Shown one piece after another: positions 46,725-55,352 of a stretch of 64,000 bases of DNA (positions are counted from its first letter, which is position 1; every line of letters starts with the position of its first letter). The notes below the pieces were generated by a model, which saw only the letters and a program-made list of their open reading frames with translations, was not told the origin of the DNA and searched no databases. Origin of the DNA: a virus. The DNA is taken from IMG/VR virus record IMGVR_UViG_3300017917_001123, positions 1-64,000 of that record. One strand, given 5' to 3'. The position numbers and the translations under genes were made by a program.

Positions 46725-47457
46725 ACTATTCGAAGGCCTTCGCAAAGGCGATCTTGTAAACTGTGTCGAGCATGTGTTTACAGTTGACCAATTTACTAGC
46801 AAAATGGGCAACGATCGAGACGTTGCTGTTTTACGTTTTAGAGTTAAAGATAAATTCCCAGCAATTGATATGATGGAATTTATTGAAAAAGGTTACCCAT
46901 TTGTCCTTGATGCTGATATTAGCTCAGGCGAAGAGAAAGACGGAAAGTACAGCGTGTTTGTTGAGTTAGAAAGAACAAAGCAATTACCTCAACACATTAA
47001 TAGTATTATTGAAGGACTTTCTTCATTGACAAACATTTCAGACTGGCGTTTCCGTTTTTACAAAGATGTTACTAGTCAAGACTACTCAACAGAATCAATT
47101 ACAGAAAATGTTCCGTTAACTCCTGCTGATTATGACGTAAGTTTAAATGAAGCAAGAAAAACAGAAGTATCAGAATTCTTTGACCAAGGAACTGCTGATA
47201 TTGAAATTGATGAAAGTCTAAATGTAACATTTAAGAAAGCATTCTGGGAAAGCATAACATTAAAACTAGTTTGCTTAGGTGATTACAATCAAGTTAAAGA
47301 TAGTGTACAAGGAGCAGTACGAGTCGACGAAGCTTCCGCTAGCCAAACATTATTTTTAAACAAGTATCTAGGCAATTACGAAATTCACAAAATTGGAGAA
47401 CAATTTTTAATTCGTAATGGCAATAAGGCTGCGGTAGTAGAATTTAACAAAGGATAA
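46711..47457 (+). CDS. Conserved virion-associated protein
   Basis: 248 residues, mixed alpha/beta, with LFEGLRKGDLVNCVEHVFTV at the start and a long acidic middle. It follows the previous structural gene in the same order I associate with aquatic T4-like phages. No enzyme motif. The exact structural role is unknown. Confidence 0.7.
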   Translation: MPQSKLFEGLRKGDLVNCVEHVFTVDQFTSKMGNDRDVAVLRFRVKDKFPAIDMMEFIEKGYPFVLDADISSGEEKDGKYSVFVELERTKQLPQHINSIIEGLSSLTNISDWRFRFYKDVTSQDYSTESITENVPLTPADYDVSLNEARKTEVSEFFDQGTADIEIDESLNVTFKKAFWESITLKLVCLGDYNQVKDSVQGAVRVDEASASQTLFLNKYLGNYEIHKIGEQFLIRNGNKAAVVEFNKG

Positions 47458-47461
47458 AAAT

Positions 47462-48097
47462 ATGAGTAACGGATTTGATTTTGAGTTTACATTAGCAAAA
47501 TTTAAAGAGTGTGTTGGTAATCCTCCACATGCCGAACATTGGTTCGAAGCAATCTGTCAAATTTTGCCAGACTACGATATTAATACCCCAAGTCGTTTAG
47601 CGGCTTTCCTAGCACAGACAGCACATGAATCGGGCGGCTATCGTGCTATCAAAGAGAACCTAAACTACAGAGCAGTGACATTACGTAAAGTATTCCCAAA
47701 GTATTTTCCAACAGACGAGTTAGCCGCACAGTACGCTAACAAGCCCGAGAAGATTGCTAATCGTGTCTATGGCGGACGTATGGGCAATGGTCCAGAAGAA
47801 TCTGGCGATGGATATCGTTATTGCGGTCGTGGTCTTATTCAGTTAACTGGTAAGGACAACTATACACGCTACGCACAGAGTCTTGAGATTAGTGTAGAAG
47901 AAGCACAAGAACACTTAACAACTTTCGAAGGTTGCGTACAATCAGCCGCATGGTTCTGGGAAGCTAATAACTTGAACCAATGGGCAGATAAAGGCGACAT
48001 CCTAACATTGACCAAACGTATCAACGGTGGTACCATTGGACTAGAGGATCGTATCAAGCATTACAATCACGCACTACACGTATTAGGAGCACACTAA
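47462..48097 (+). CDS. GH19 endolysin
   Basis: 211 residues. A glycoside hydrolase 19/chitinase-like lysozyme: FLAQTAHESGGYRAI carries the first catalytic Glu, and YRYCGRGLIQLTGKDNY carries the substrate-binding block. It would cut peptidoglycan at the end of infection. No signal peptide is visible, so it needs a holin. It opens the lysis cassette and is followed two bases later by the spanin-like genes. Confidence 0.9.
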   Translation: MSNGFDFEFTLAKFKECVGNPPHAEHWFEAICQILPDYDINTPSRLAAFLAQTAHESGGYRAIKENLNYRAVTLRKVFPKYFPTDELAAQYANKPEKIANRVYGGRMGNGPEESGDGYRYCGRGLIQLTGKDNYTRYAQSLEISVEEAQEHLTTFEGCVQSAAWFWEANNLNQWADKGDILTLTKRINGGTIGLEDRIKHYNHALHVLGAH

Positions 48098-48098
48098 T

Positions 48099-48560
48099 AT
48101 GTGGATGCTTTGGTGGGTGCCCGATAGTTTGTTACAATGGATAGTTCATGGTATCCTAGTAGCAGGTGCTATCGGTACATTCTTAAGTTTCTTTTTACTT
48201 CATAGAATTGTACGTTGGTTTCCTGCCTTAGCACCGTGGCATTTACTAATTCAAATTGTTAGTATTGTTTTATTAGTAGGCGGTGTTTATTTTAAAGGCG
48301 GTGTTGATACTGAAACTGCCTGGAGAGCAAAAGTTGAGGAAGCAAAGGCCAAAGTTGCTGAAGCAGAAAAGGCTAGCGATGAACTGAACAAGAAGCTCGA
48401 AGAAGAAAAGAAAAAGAAAGAAAAGGTTCGTGTTGAATACTACGCAACAGTAAAAACACAAATCAAAGAAGTTGAAAAACAAATTAACGCAGATTGTAAA
48501 TTAGATCCTAAAGTAAATGAACTAATTAACAAAGCCGCTAAAAATCCGGAGGCAAAATAA
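48099..48560 (+). CDS. Inner-membrane spanin-like protein (Rz role)
   Basis: 153 residues. Two N-terminal membrane segments (WIVHGILVAGAIGTFLSFFL and LLIQIVSIVLLVGGVYF) followed by a long periplasmic-type coiled coil of Lys/Glu repeats. Such a layout suits an inner-membrane spanin, except for the extra membrane pass. With the lipoprotein encoded next it would bridge and fuse the two membranes after endolysin action. A holin role is an alternative. Confidence 0.7.
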   Translation: MWMLWWVPDSLLQWIVHGILVAGAIGTFLSFFLLHRIVRWFPALAPWHLLIQIVSIVLLVGGVYFKGGVDTETAWRAKVEEAKAKVAEAEKASDELNKKLEEEKKKKEKVRVEYYATVKTQIKEVEKQINADCKLDPKVNELINKAAKNPEAK

Positions 48561-48829
48561 TGAAACGTTTAGCATTATTACTTCCAGCGTTTTTATTAAC
48601 CGGATGTTTAGCAACTGCTCCAGTAGTACCTAAATGGCCAGAGGTACCTGCTGAATTGTTAGTAGCATGTCCTGACTTAAAACAAGTGGACCCTAGTAAC
48701 ACACAACTAAGCACAGTAATCGAAGTTGTAACAGACAACTACAAAGAGTACTACGATTGTAAAGCAAAAGTCGATGACTGGATTACTTGGTACAAAGGCC
48801 AACAAAAAATCTGGGAAACATTAAAATGA
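48560..48829 (+). CDS. Outer-membrane spanin-like lipoprotein (Rz1 role)
   Basis: 89 residues with a lipoprotein signal ending LTGC, a Pro-rich stretch right after it (ATAPVVPKWPEVPAELL), and a helical C-terminus. It overlaps the previous gene by one base. This order (coiled-coil membrane protein, then Pro-rich lipoprotein) is that of Rz/Rz1 pairs. Confidence 0.75.
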   Translation: MKRLALLLPAFLLTGCLATAPVVPKWPEVPAELLVACPDLKQVDPSNTQLSTVIEVVTDNYKEYYDCKAKVDDWITWYKGQQKIWETLK

Positions 48830-49227
48830 AACGCATCGTACTAGTAAGCATGTTAACATTACTAAGCGGATGTACATTGTTAGATGCTTACCTAATGAAG
48901 TACGATCCCAACGAATATCAAATGATTGCCGATATTCGCACTACAGCAAATATTTCTAAAACACAATGCGATAATCCATTACTAAGTGTCAGTAACGCAA
49001 CTGTAATGGCAAACAAAACTCTAGCATTTGTACAGTTCGCACAATACGTACCGCGCAACGACAAAGTTAAAGCCGCAAGCATTGAATTAGATAAAATTGC
49101 TCAAGGTTTAAAAGACCAATACGAAAAAAGCAGTAAAGTAAGCCCTGTATTTTGTAAACTTAAATTTAGCAGTATTGAAAGTTCTGCTGAAACTATTCAA
49201 CGAGTCGTAGGAGATAAACCAAGATGA
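48826..49227 (+). CDS. Second lipoprotein of the lysis region
   Basis: 133 residues. Lipobox LSGC after a short hydrophobic signal, then a helical domain with two further Cys (QCDN, FCKL) that may form a disulfide. I start at the ATG overlapping the previous stop by four bases. Function unknown; it could be an extra spanin component or a superinfection-exclusion lipoprotein. Confidence 0.75.
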   Translation: MKRIVLVSMLTLLSGCTLLDAYLMKYDPNEYQMIADIRTTANISKTQCDNPLLSVSNATVMANKTLAFVQFAQYVPRNDKVKAASIELDKIAQGLKDQYEKSSKVSPVFCKLKFSSIESSAETIQRVVGDKPR

Positions 49228-49478
49228 GCATCGAATACAATCAAAGTCTACTGGCTAGTATCAGCAGTTCAAATCCAAATATTAGTGCCGCCGCACAACA
49301 AGTTAACGAGTTAACTGAAATGTGTAAACGCGGAGAAATAAGTCAAGAAGAATACGCTGAATTAATTTTAGACGTACAACGCCAAGTAAACATTGAAGCA
49401 AACATGGCCGAATTAGAAGCTATGGAAAGGTTAAATACTGCTATCAATGGACTTGTCAGTATAGCCAAGTTAGTCTAA
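49224..49478 (+). CDS. Small helical protein of the lysis region
   Basis: 84 residues, all helix, with a short-SHOCT-like segment (LTEMCKRGEISQEEYAELIL) in the middle. SHOCT-type segments help small proteins form oligomers. Coupled to the previous gene by a four-base overlap. Function unknown. Confidence 0.65.
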   Translation: MSIEYNQSLLASISSSNPNISAAAQQVNELTEMCKRGEISQEEYAELILDVQRQVNIEANMAELEAMERLNTAINGLVSIAKLV

Positions 49479-49495
49479 CACTTTAAGGAGCGTCA

Positions 49496-49777
49496 ATGGA
49501 AGACAAAAAGTTACTCAAGTGGCTGTTAATACTATTAATTGCGCCGCTTGCTGGAGCCTATTTTAGCGACGGGGAGCGTTTCCGCTACCCTTGCCAAAAC
49601 CCAGATAACTGGGACAAAGCAATATGTAAGATGCCAGCATGTGATGTTACTCGTACATGCCCTGAGCACATTTTTAAGGGCCAGCGTGACCCAAGACTAG
49701 GACCGCCAACAGAAAGCACACCTGCTAAACCTGTTGCAGCATCAACACCAACACCACAAGGAGCAATTTGTAAATGA
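49496..49777 (+). CDS. Small membrane/secreted protein, Cys-rich
   Basis: 93 residues. One N-terminal hydrophobic segment (WLLILLIAPLAGAYF), then a short domain with five Cys (PCQNPD, AICKMPACDVTRTC) likely to form disulfides outside the cytoplasm, and a Pro/Thr-rich tail ending CK. Preceded by AAGGAG. Function unknown. Confidence 0.7.
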   Translation: MEDKKLLKWLLILLIAPLAGAYFSDGERFRYPCQNPDNWDKAICKMPACDVTRTCPEHIFKGQRDPRLGPPTESTPAKPVAASTPTPQGAICK

Positions 49778-50355
49778 GCTGGATAAAAGATTATTTTGAA
49801 GCAAAGGCCAACGCACAGGCCAACAAACCGGAGACTATTGTTTATACAGAAGAGCAGTTAATGGCTCGTTTGAAGTTCTTCATTGGTATTTGCTTATCAC
49901 TAACACTATTTGGTATTGTGTTTGTTGTTCTATATTCGTTAATCTTCGTAACACAACCACTAAACGCAATTAGCCCTATCGATCAAAAGTTCTTTGAACT
50001 TATTATTCCTATTGCTACATTCTTAACAGGTACACTATCTGGAATTATGTTAGCAAGCCCGGGAGATAAAGAAGCACAGAAGCAGGCATTAACTGCCGCA
50101 AACAAAGGTTGGGATCGACCACCTACACCTGTAGCACCTGCTCCATCAACACCACCATCTAGTGGTTTTGGCGGCGGGTTTGGTTCAGCATCAGTAGCTC
50201 CAGCAGTGGGCGGATTTGGCGCACCAGCAGGAGGCGGTTTTAGTGCTCCAGCAGTAAGTAGTTTCGGAGCCCCGGCAGCAACATTTGGCGGACCAATTGC
50301 TACAACAGCAAGCGGTAAAAAGATTGTTCCTGAAGAACCACAACCAGAACTATAA
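49774..50355 (+). CDS. Two-pass membrane protein with FG-rich tail
   Basis: 193 residues. Two membrane segments in the first 105 residues, then a low-complexity tail of Gly, Phe, Ala and Pro with repeated FGAPA, FGGP and GFGG units. It ends in TTASGKKIVPEEPQPEL, almost the same end as the next protein. The membrane half recalls phage holin-like proteins. The tail resembles disordered FG-repeat sequences; what it does is unknown. Confidence 0.7.
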   Translation: MSWIKDYFEAKANAQANKPETIVYTEEQLMARLKFFIGICLSLTLFGIVFVVLYSLIFVTQPLNAISPIDQKFFELIIPIATFLTGTLSGIMLASPGDKEAQKQALTAANKGWDRPPTPVAPAPSTPPSSGFGGGFGSASVAPAVGGFGAPAGGGFSAPAVSSFGAPAATFGGPIATTASGKKIVPEEPQPEL

Positions 50356-50367
50356 TCGGAAAAAGCA

Positions 50368-50820
50368 ATGAGCGAGCTTCTAGCATCTGAAAAGAAAAAA
50401 GAAGATTGGATGAACAGTAAATGGCGTCCAATGATGGGCTGGATGTACATGGTTGTATGTATGGCAGACTTTGTTGTATTTCCGATTCTATGGAGTATTA
50501 TACAAGTTGTCGGCGACGGTAAAGTTGAAACACAATGGTCGCCGATTACACTACAAGGCGCAGGATTGTTCCATATGGCAATGGGAGCAGTACTTGGTGT
50601 AGCCGCATTTGGCCGCACACAAGAAAAATTAGCAGGAGCAAACGTTGGCGGATTATCTACACCACCAAGCGGGGTTACAACATCTGGCGTATCTACGTCA
50701 AACGGATTCGGTTCGACGACCCCCGCAAGTAGCTTTGGCGGAGGCGGGTTTGGAGGCTCACTTACAACAACAGCGAGCGGAAAACCAATTGTCCCAGTCG
50801 GACCACAACCAGAACTTTAA
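50368..50820 (+). CDS. Three-TM holin-like protein with FG-rich tail
   Basis: 150 residues. The first 85 fit the three-transmembrane holin family (WMNSKWRPMMGWMYMVVCMA, PITLQGAGLFHMAMGAVLGV). A Gly/Ser/Thr-rich tail follows (TPASSFGGGGFGGSLTT) and the end TTASGKPIVPVGPQPEL mirrors that of the previous protein. I take it as the likely holin releasing the GH19 endolysin. The paired tails suggest the two membrane proteins interact or were built by exchange of a tail segment. Confidence 0.75.
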   Translation: MSELLASEKKKEDWMNSKWRPMMGWMYMVVCMADFVVFPILWSIIQVVGDGKVETQWSPITLQGAGLFHMAMGAVLGVAAFGRTQEKLAGANVGGLSTPPSGVTTSGVSTSNGFGSTTPASSFGGGGFGGSLTTTASGKPIVPVGPQPEL

Positions 50821-50831
50821 AGGAAAATAAA

Positions 50832-51032
50832 ATGAAAAAGGTATTAGCATTATTAGCAATCGCATTTGCCAGTACAGCATTTGCCGGCGGCGAAATGAAA
50901 GAAGTTTGCGAAGTCCAAAAGGACAAAGCAGGTAAAGTAGTTAAGAACAAAGATGGTTCTGACAAGCAAGTTTGTAAGAAAATCAAGGTTCATAAGAAAG
51001 TTGAAGGTACAAAAGTTCCAGAAAAGAAATAA
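50832..51032 (+). CDS. Small secreted protein
   Basis: 66 residues with a clear signal peptide (KKVLALLAIAFASTAFAGG, cleavage after AFA). The mature ~48 residues are very basic with two Cys (EVCEVQ, QVCKKIK), suggesting one disulfide. AAGGAAAAT precedes the ATG. Could act in the periplasm at lysis; function unknown. Confidence 0.7.
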   Translation: MKKVLALLAIAFASTAFAGGEMKEVCEVQKDKAGKVVKNKDGSDKQVCKKIKVHKKVEGTKVPEKK

Positions 51033-51041
51033 TTCTGGTTT

Positions 51042-51076
51042 TTGACATAGCAAGGCTATGAGTGTATAATTACACT
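51042..51076 (+). promoter_or_regulatory. Early promoter overlapped by a palindrome
   Basis: TTGACA (51042-51047), a 17-base spacer, TATAAT (51065-51070). The -10 is the centre of a perfect inverted repeat AGTGTA-TAAT-TACACT (51061-51076), and the spacer contains CATAG-CAAGG-CTATG. It drives dnaJ, def and clpA with a normal leader. The palindrome could be an operator. Confidence 0.75.
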
Positions 51077-51105
51077 TATACCTTGCTTTTTATTTGGCGG
51101 AAAAT

Positions 51106-51912
51106 ATGGATTACTATGAAACATTAGGCGTGCCTAAAGGGGCGTCAGAAGAAGAAATTAAAAAAGCCTATCGCAAATTGGCTATGAAGCATCATCCCGA
51201 CCGAGGTGGGGATGCTTCTAAATTTAAAGAAATTGAAGAAGCGTACAGAATACTAGGCGACCCAAATGCTAGAGCAGAGTACGATCAACCAAAACAATAC
51301 TCGTCTAGAGCAGACGGATTCGGAGTCCCTCCAGGCTTTGAAGGATTCTTCCATCACTTTGGAGGAAACTTTAGCGACTTGTTTCGTCCACAACGACCCC
51401 GAAATAGAGATTTAAATTTCCACACTCGTATTACACTAGAAGATGCGTTCTACGGTAAAGAGCTTGTGGTTAATTTCTTTAAAGCAAACGGTCAAGAAAA
51501 AATCCTTAATGTAAAAATTCCACAGGGCATTCAAAACGGAATGACTCTGCGCTTACAAGGTGTAGGCGATGATAGTTTACCGCAAGCACAGGTTGGAGAT
51601 GTACTAATTACGGTCGAAGTAGTACAAAATAGAGAATTCAAACGTCAAGGGGATGATTTAATCAAAGAGGTTGAAATTAACTGTATCGATGCTATGCTTG
51701 GTAAAGAGATACTAATTACAACTATTGATGGAAAAACACTAACAGGTCGTGTTCCTCCGGGATCGCAACCAGATAGTATCCTAAACATTCCCGGACAAGG
51801 AATGCCCAACATGAATAACCCAAACAGTCGTGGTAGATTGTTGCTACACATAAGAATGACTGTTCCGCAGTTAACTGAAGATCAAAAAGAACAACTTAAG
51901 AAGATATTTTAA
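51106..51912 (+). CDS. dnaJ: DnaJ-like co-chaperone (type II, CbpA-like)
   Basis: 268 residues. J domain at 1-60 with the HPD motif (H30-P31-D32) in MKHHPDRGG, a Gly/Phe-rich linker ([17 protein letters not shown]), and two C-terminal substrate-binding domains. The Cys-rich zinc domain of classical DnaJ is absent, so it is a type II J protein. It should stimulate the phage DnaK or the host one. The ATG at 51106 has a GGCGGAAAAT leader; a TTG four codons upstream is less likely. First gene of an operon with deformylase and ClpA. Confidence 0.93.
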   Translation: MDYYETLGVPKGASEEEIKKAYRKLAMKHHPDRGGDASKFKEIEEAYRILGDPNARAEYDQPKQYSSRADGFGVPPGFEGFFHHFGGNFSDLFRPQRPRNRDLNFHTRITLEDAFYGKELVVNFFKANGQEKILNVKIPQGIQNGMTLRLQGVGDDSLPQAQVGDVLITVEVVQNREFKRQGDDLIKEVEINCIDAMLGKEILITTIDGKTLTGRVPPGSQPDSILNIPGQGMPNMNNPNSRGRLLLHIRMTVPQLTEDQKEQLKKIF

Positions 51913-52422
51913 ATGCTAGATATAGTTAAATTCCCAAATCCAATTTTAAGACAGAAGATGCCGGACTTCGACTTTTCAAATCCAGTTATGGACCCAAAAG
52001 AACTGGAGAAAGAAATGATCGAAACAATGTTAAAGAACTACGGAATGGGTCTGGCCGCCAATCAAGTAGGAATAGCTACACGGGTGTTTACTATGGGACA
52101 CCCAACAATGCCAGAAAATGCCAAAGCGTTTTTTAATCCAGAAATTGTAGCAAACACAGAATCTGTCAAAGATTTGGAAGAAGGATGCTTGAGTTTTCCC
52201 GGAATTTATGTTAATATTAAACGTCCTACAGCCATAAAGGCTCGTTGGCAAAATAGTTCCGGTGAATGGGAGGAGGGAGAGTTTGAAGGATACGAATGTA
52301 AATGCTTCTTACATGAATTCGATCATTTGGAAGGAATTGTTTTTTCAGATCGAGTCAGTCAGTTAAAATGGGCTATGGCAATTAAAAAACTTAAATCTAA
52401 TAAGAGGAAACACAATGCTTGA
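51913..52422 (+). CDS. def: Peptide deformylase
   Basis: 169 residues. All three active-site motifs are present: GMGLAANQVG (44-53), EGCLS (90-94) and HEFDH (134-138), whose Cys and two His bind the metal. It removes the formyl group from new proteins. Phage deformylases usually lack the bacterial C-terminal extension; here a basic tail (KKLKSNKRKHNA) replaces it. It starts directly after the dnaJ stop and overlaps clpA by eight bases, so it may prepare phage proteins for the Clp or chaperone system. Confidence 0.95.
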   Translation: MLDIVKFPNPILRQKMPDFDFSNPVMDPKELEKEMIETMLKNYGMGLAANQVGIATRVFTMGHPTMPENAKAFFNPEIVANTESVKDLEEGCLSFPGIYVNIKRPTAIKARWQNSSGEWEEGEFEGYECKCFLHEFDHLEGIVFSDRVSQLKWAMAIKKLKSNKRKHNA

Positions 52423-54691
52423 ACCAAGCCAAGACCTAGAGAAAATTTTTGAACGTGCTATTAAGCTCGCAATGAGCCATAAGCACGAATACATTACACT
52501 AGAGCATTTCTTATACGGTCTTCTCATAGATCCTAAGTTTGAAAAAACTCTTACAAACTTTGGAACAAATGTTTCCGACCTAGTAAAAGATATCGAGCTA
52601 TATGTAAGCTCAGAGCTTAACGATATCAAAATTGAAGAGGAAATTAAACCAAAGAAAACACACAGCATGGAACGTATGCTGAATCGTGCTTTCACGCAAG
52701 TATTGTTCAGCGGTCGCTCTACTATTGAGCCCGTTGATTGTTTTATTAGTTTGTTCAGCGAAAAGAAATCATTTGCTGTCTATAGCCTACGCAAGGCAAA
52801 GATCGATAAAGACAAGTTTATTGAATATATTAATCAAGAAGCGATCGAAGAAGAAGCAACAGAAGGCGAAGGTACTCCAAGCCCGCAACTCGAACGTCTG
52901 CTTGTTCAGTATTGCCAGAACCTTACTAAGAAGGCAAAAGAGAAAAAGATCGATCCAGTTATTGGCCGCGAAAAAGAAATTGAGGAAATGCAACTTATCC
53001 TTGCTCGCCGTACTAAGTCTAATGTTATGCTTATCGGTGATCCAGGCGTAGGTAAGACTGCTATCGCAGAAGGCCTTGCTAAGAAGATTGTCGAAGGCAA
53101 TGTTCCTAAGTACATTCAAGATCACACAGTTTACAACCTAGACATTAGCTCTATGCTTGCGGGCAGTAAGTATCGCGGTGATTTTGAAGAACGTCTCAAG
53201 ATGGTCATCACTGCCCTTGAGAAGAAAAAGAAATGTATTCTGTTTATTGACGAGGCACACATGATGAGTGGTGCTGGCGCAGTAAGCGGTGGTTCAAACG
53301 ACATGGCTAATATGCTCAAGCCAGCACTTGGCAAGGGCACTATTAAAGTTATCGCAAGCACAACGTGGGAAGAATTCCGCAAGCACTTTGAAAAGGATCG
53401 TGCGCTGATGCGTCGATTCCAGCGTGTTGTTGTAGACGAGCCTAATGAAGCAACTGCTATTAAGATCCTTAAAGGTCTTAAGAAGTATTACGAAAAGCAC
53501 CACAACGTTAAAATTACTAATCAAGCAATTATCGATGCTGTTAAGTATAGCGTCAAGTATATTAGTGATCGTCATTTGCCCGATAAAGCAATTGACTTGA
53601 TTGATTGTGCCTGTGCTCGCTTTAAGGTCAAAGACGAAGAAGGCGGTATTGTTGACCATGACGAGATTGTGTTCGAAGTGGCTAAGATTGCTAACTTGCC
53701 GTTAGATCAAATTGCCGCTAAGGAAAACAAGAACCTTAAGGACATGGATAAAAACATGCGAGGTAAGGTGTTTGGTCAAGAAAAAGCAATCGATGCTCTA
53801 CTTGACAAGATTTATATCGCACAAGCAGGTTTGAAATCTATTAACAAACCAGTTGGTAACTTCTTATTCGTTGGACCTACGGGTTGCGGTAAGACTGAAA
53901 CTGCTAAAGTATTAGCAGAGTCTATGGGTGTTCAATTGGTTCGCTTTGATATGAGCGAATTCCAAGAACAACATTCTGTAGCAAAGTTCATTGGTGCGCC
54001 TCCGGGATATGTTGGATTTGAGGACAATGCCGGCCAACTTATTACTAAACTACAAGAACATCCTAACTGTATTCTATTGCTTGACGAAATCGAAAAAGCA
54101 CACCCAAGCGTAAGCCAAGTACTGCTAGGATTGATGGATAACGGATTTGTAACTGGTTCTAATGGTAAGAAGGCAGATGGTCGTAACGCAATCATCATTC
54201 TTACTTCTAACCTAGGCGCATCAGATGCTGAAAAGAACGCTGTTGGTTTCGGTAAGATGGAACGTGATTACGATAACAAAGATGCTGTTAATCGTTTCTT
54301 TGCTCCAGAATTCCGCAATCGTTTAGACGGCATTATCCAGTTCAACAAACTCGGTCAAGATACAATGATTAAGATTGTTAAGAAGTTTATCGACGAACTT
54401 AATGCTCTTATTAAAGATAAGAATATTCATGTTAAACCAGACATGGCAGCTCTTGAGTATCTTGTTAAGAAAGGCTTTAATCCTAAAATGGGTGCTCGTC
54501 CGTTGGCTCGGGTTATCGATGAAGAAATTAAAAAGCCTCTATCACGAGAAATCCTGTTTGGCAAATTGTCAAACGGTGGAGTCGTAAACTTGACGTTTAA
54601 AGACGACAAGTTTGTGTTTGAGCTAGTTGAAGTATTGTCAATCGACAAAGCAGTAACGTCAGAAGAGGCAGATGAAGAAACTGTTGACTAA
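52415..54691 (+). CDS. clpA: Clp protease ATPase ClpA
   Basis: 758 residues, as far as I recall the length of E. coli ClpA. An N-terminal domain (1-150) is followed by two AAA+ modules: Walker A GDPGVGKTA near 208 and GPTGCGKTE near 487, both with their Walker B motifs (ILFIDEAHMM and LLLDEIEKAH). No long middle coiled coil is present, so it is ClpA-type, not ClpB. A VGF segment near 610 (KNAVGFGKM) takes the place of the IGL/IGF loop that docks on ClpP. It should unfold proteins for the phage ClpP. Confidence 0.93.
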   Translation: MLEPSQDLEKIFERAIKLAMSHKHEYITLEHFLYGLLIDPKFEKTLTNFGTNVSDLVKDIELYVSSELNDIKIEEEIKPKKTHSMERMLNRAFTQVLFSGRSTIEPVDCFISLFSEKKSFAVYSLRKAKIDKDKFIEYINQEAIEEEATEGEGTPSPQLERLLVQYCQNLTKKAKEKKIDPVIGREKEIEEMQLILARRTKSNVMLIGDPGVGKTAIAEGLAKKIVEGNVPKYIQDHTVYNLDISSMLAGSKYRGDFEERLKMVITALEKKKKCILFIDEAHMMSGAGAVSGGSNDMANMLKPALGKGTIKVIASTTWEEFRKHFEKDRALMRRFQRVVVDEPNEATAIKILKGLKKYYEKHHNVKITNQAIIDAVKYSVKYISDRHLPDKAIDLIDCACARFKVKDEEGGIVDHDEIVFEVAKIANLPLDQIAAKENKNLKDMDKNMRGKVFGQEKAIDALLDKIYIAQAGLKSINKPVGNFLFVGPTGCGKTETAKVLAESMGVQLVRFDMSEFQEQHSVAKFIGAPPGYVGFEDNAGQLITKLQEHPNCILLLDEIEKAHPSVSQVLLGLMDNGFVTGSNGKKADGRNAIIILTSNLGASDAEKNAVGFGKMERDYDNKDAVNRFFAPEFRNRLDGIIQFNKLGQDTMIKIVKKFIDELNALIKDKNIHVKPDMAALEYLVKKGFNPKMGARPLARVIDEEIKKPLSREILFGKLSNGGVVNLTFKDDKFVFELVEVLSIDKAVTSEEADEETVD

Positions 54692-55352
54692 AAAACTGTT
54701 CTATAGAAAGTACCCTTACAAAGTAGAATTAAAATGTGAGGGTGCTAACTATATTAGATACAGAGGCATCGATGCCGTTATCAGAGGGTGCGAAAAGGAC
54801 GAAAAGTTTGAAGGTCGCACCTACTGGGGACGTTTGACTAAAGAAGTTGATACTGTTAAACTCCATAAATTTGCTAAGATTATTAAGCCGTTTTTATCCA
54901 AAGGCTTAAAAGTCAGAAGCGAAGGCAGTCGCTATAATTTCTTTTTAGAAGATAAAGCTACTACAGATTTCCTTGTTAAAAAGTTTGAGGAATTTGTAGT
55001 TTCTGTTTCCGAGCCTGCTAGTGAAGAAGAGCTCGAGTTTTTAACTGATAATAATCGAAAGGTTATTGTTGACGAGCTCCCTTACGGTAAGTTTAAACAT
55101 AAAATTGTCTTTAAGAATAACTGGTCTATAGTAAAGGGTCAGAACTTTCTAAACTGGATAAAAAAGTACCCAGAAGAAGACTACAAAATCTCTAGATCAA
55201 GTTACGAGTACTTGTCGGCCCAATCTAGATACTGTCAAGACCCGTTTATGTACATTACAGAAGCTAAAATGCTTACAATGTTACAGCTTTTTGCTGGAGA
55301 TAACATCAAATATGTGGAAGAATTTGTGCCACGGTCTACCTTACTCCTGTAA
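54672..55352 (+). CDS. Unrecognised protein
   Basis: 226 residues, basic, mixed alpha/beta, many Lys, Tyr and Phe. No known motif. Segments such as SRYNFFLEDKATTDFLVKKF and DPFMYITEAKMLTMLQLFAG alternate strand and helix like a ferredoxin-like or nucleic-acid-binding fold. It overlaps clpA by 20 bases, the last gene of the dnaJ-def-clpA operon, so it could be an adaptor or substrate of that machinery; this is inference from position. Confidence 0.6.
   Translation: MKKLLTKKLFYRKYPYKVELKCEGANYIRYRGIDAVIRGCEKDEKFEGRTYWGRLTKEVDTVKLHKFAKIIKPFLSKGLKVRSEGSRYNFFLEDKATTDFLVKKFEEFVVSVSEPASEEELEFLTDNNRKVIVDELPYGKFKHKIVFKNNWSIVKGQNFLNWIKKYPEEDYKISRSSYEYLSAQSRYCQDPFMYITEAKMLTMLQLFAGDNIKYVEEFVPRSTLLL

Noticed and set aside
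49983-50618. Long minus-strand frame opposite the FG-tail proteins
   Set aside because: It is the reverse of repetitive Gly/Pro/Ala-coding sequence and has no start signals.
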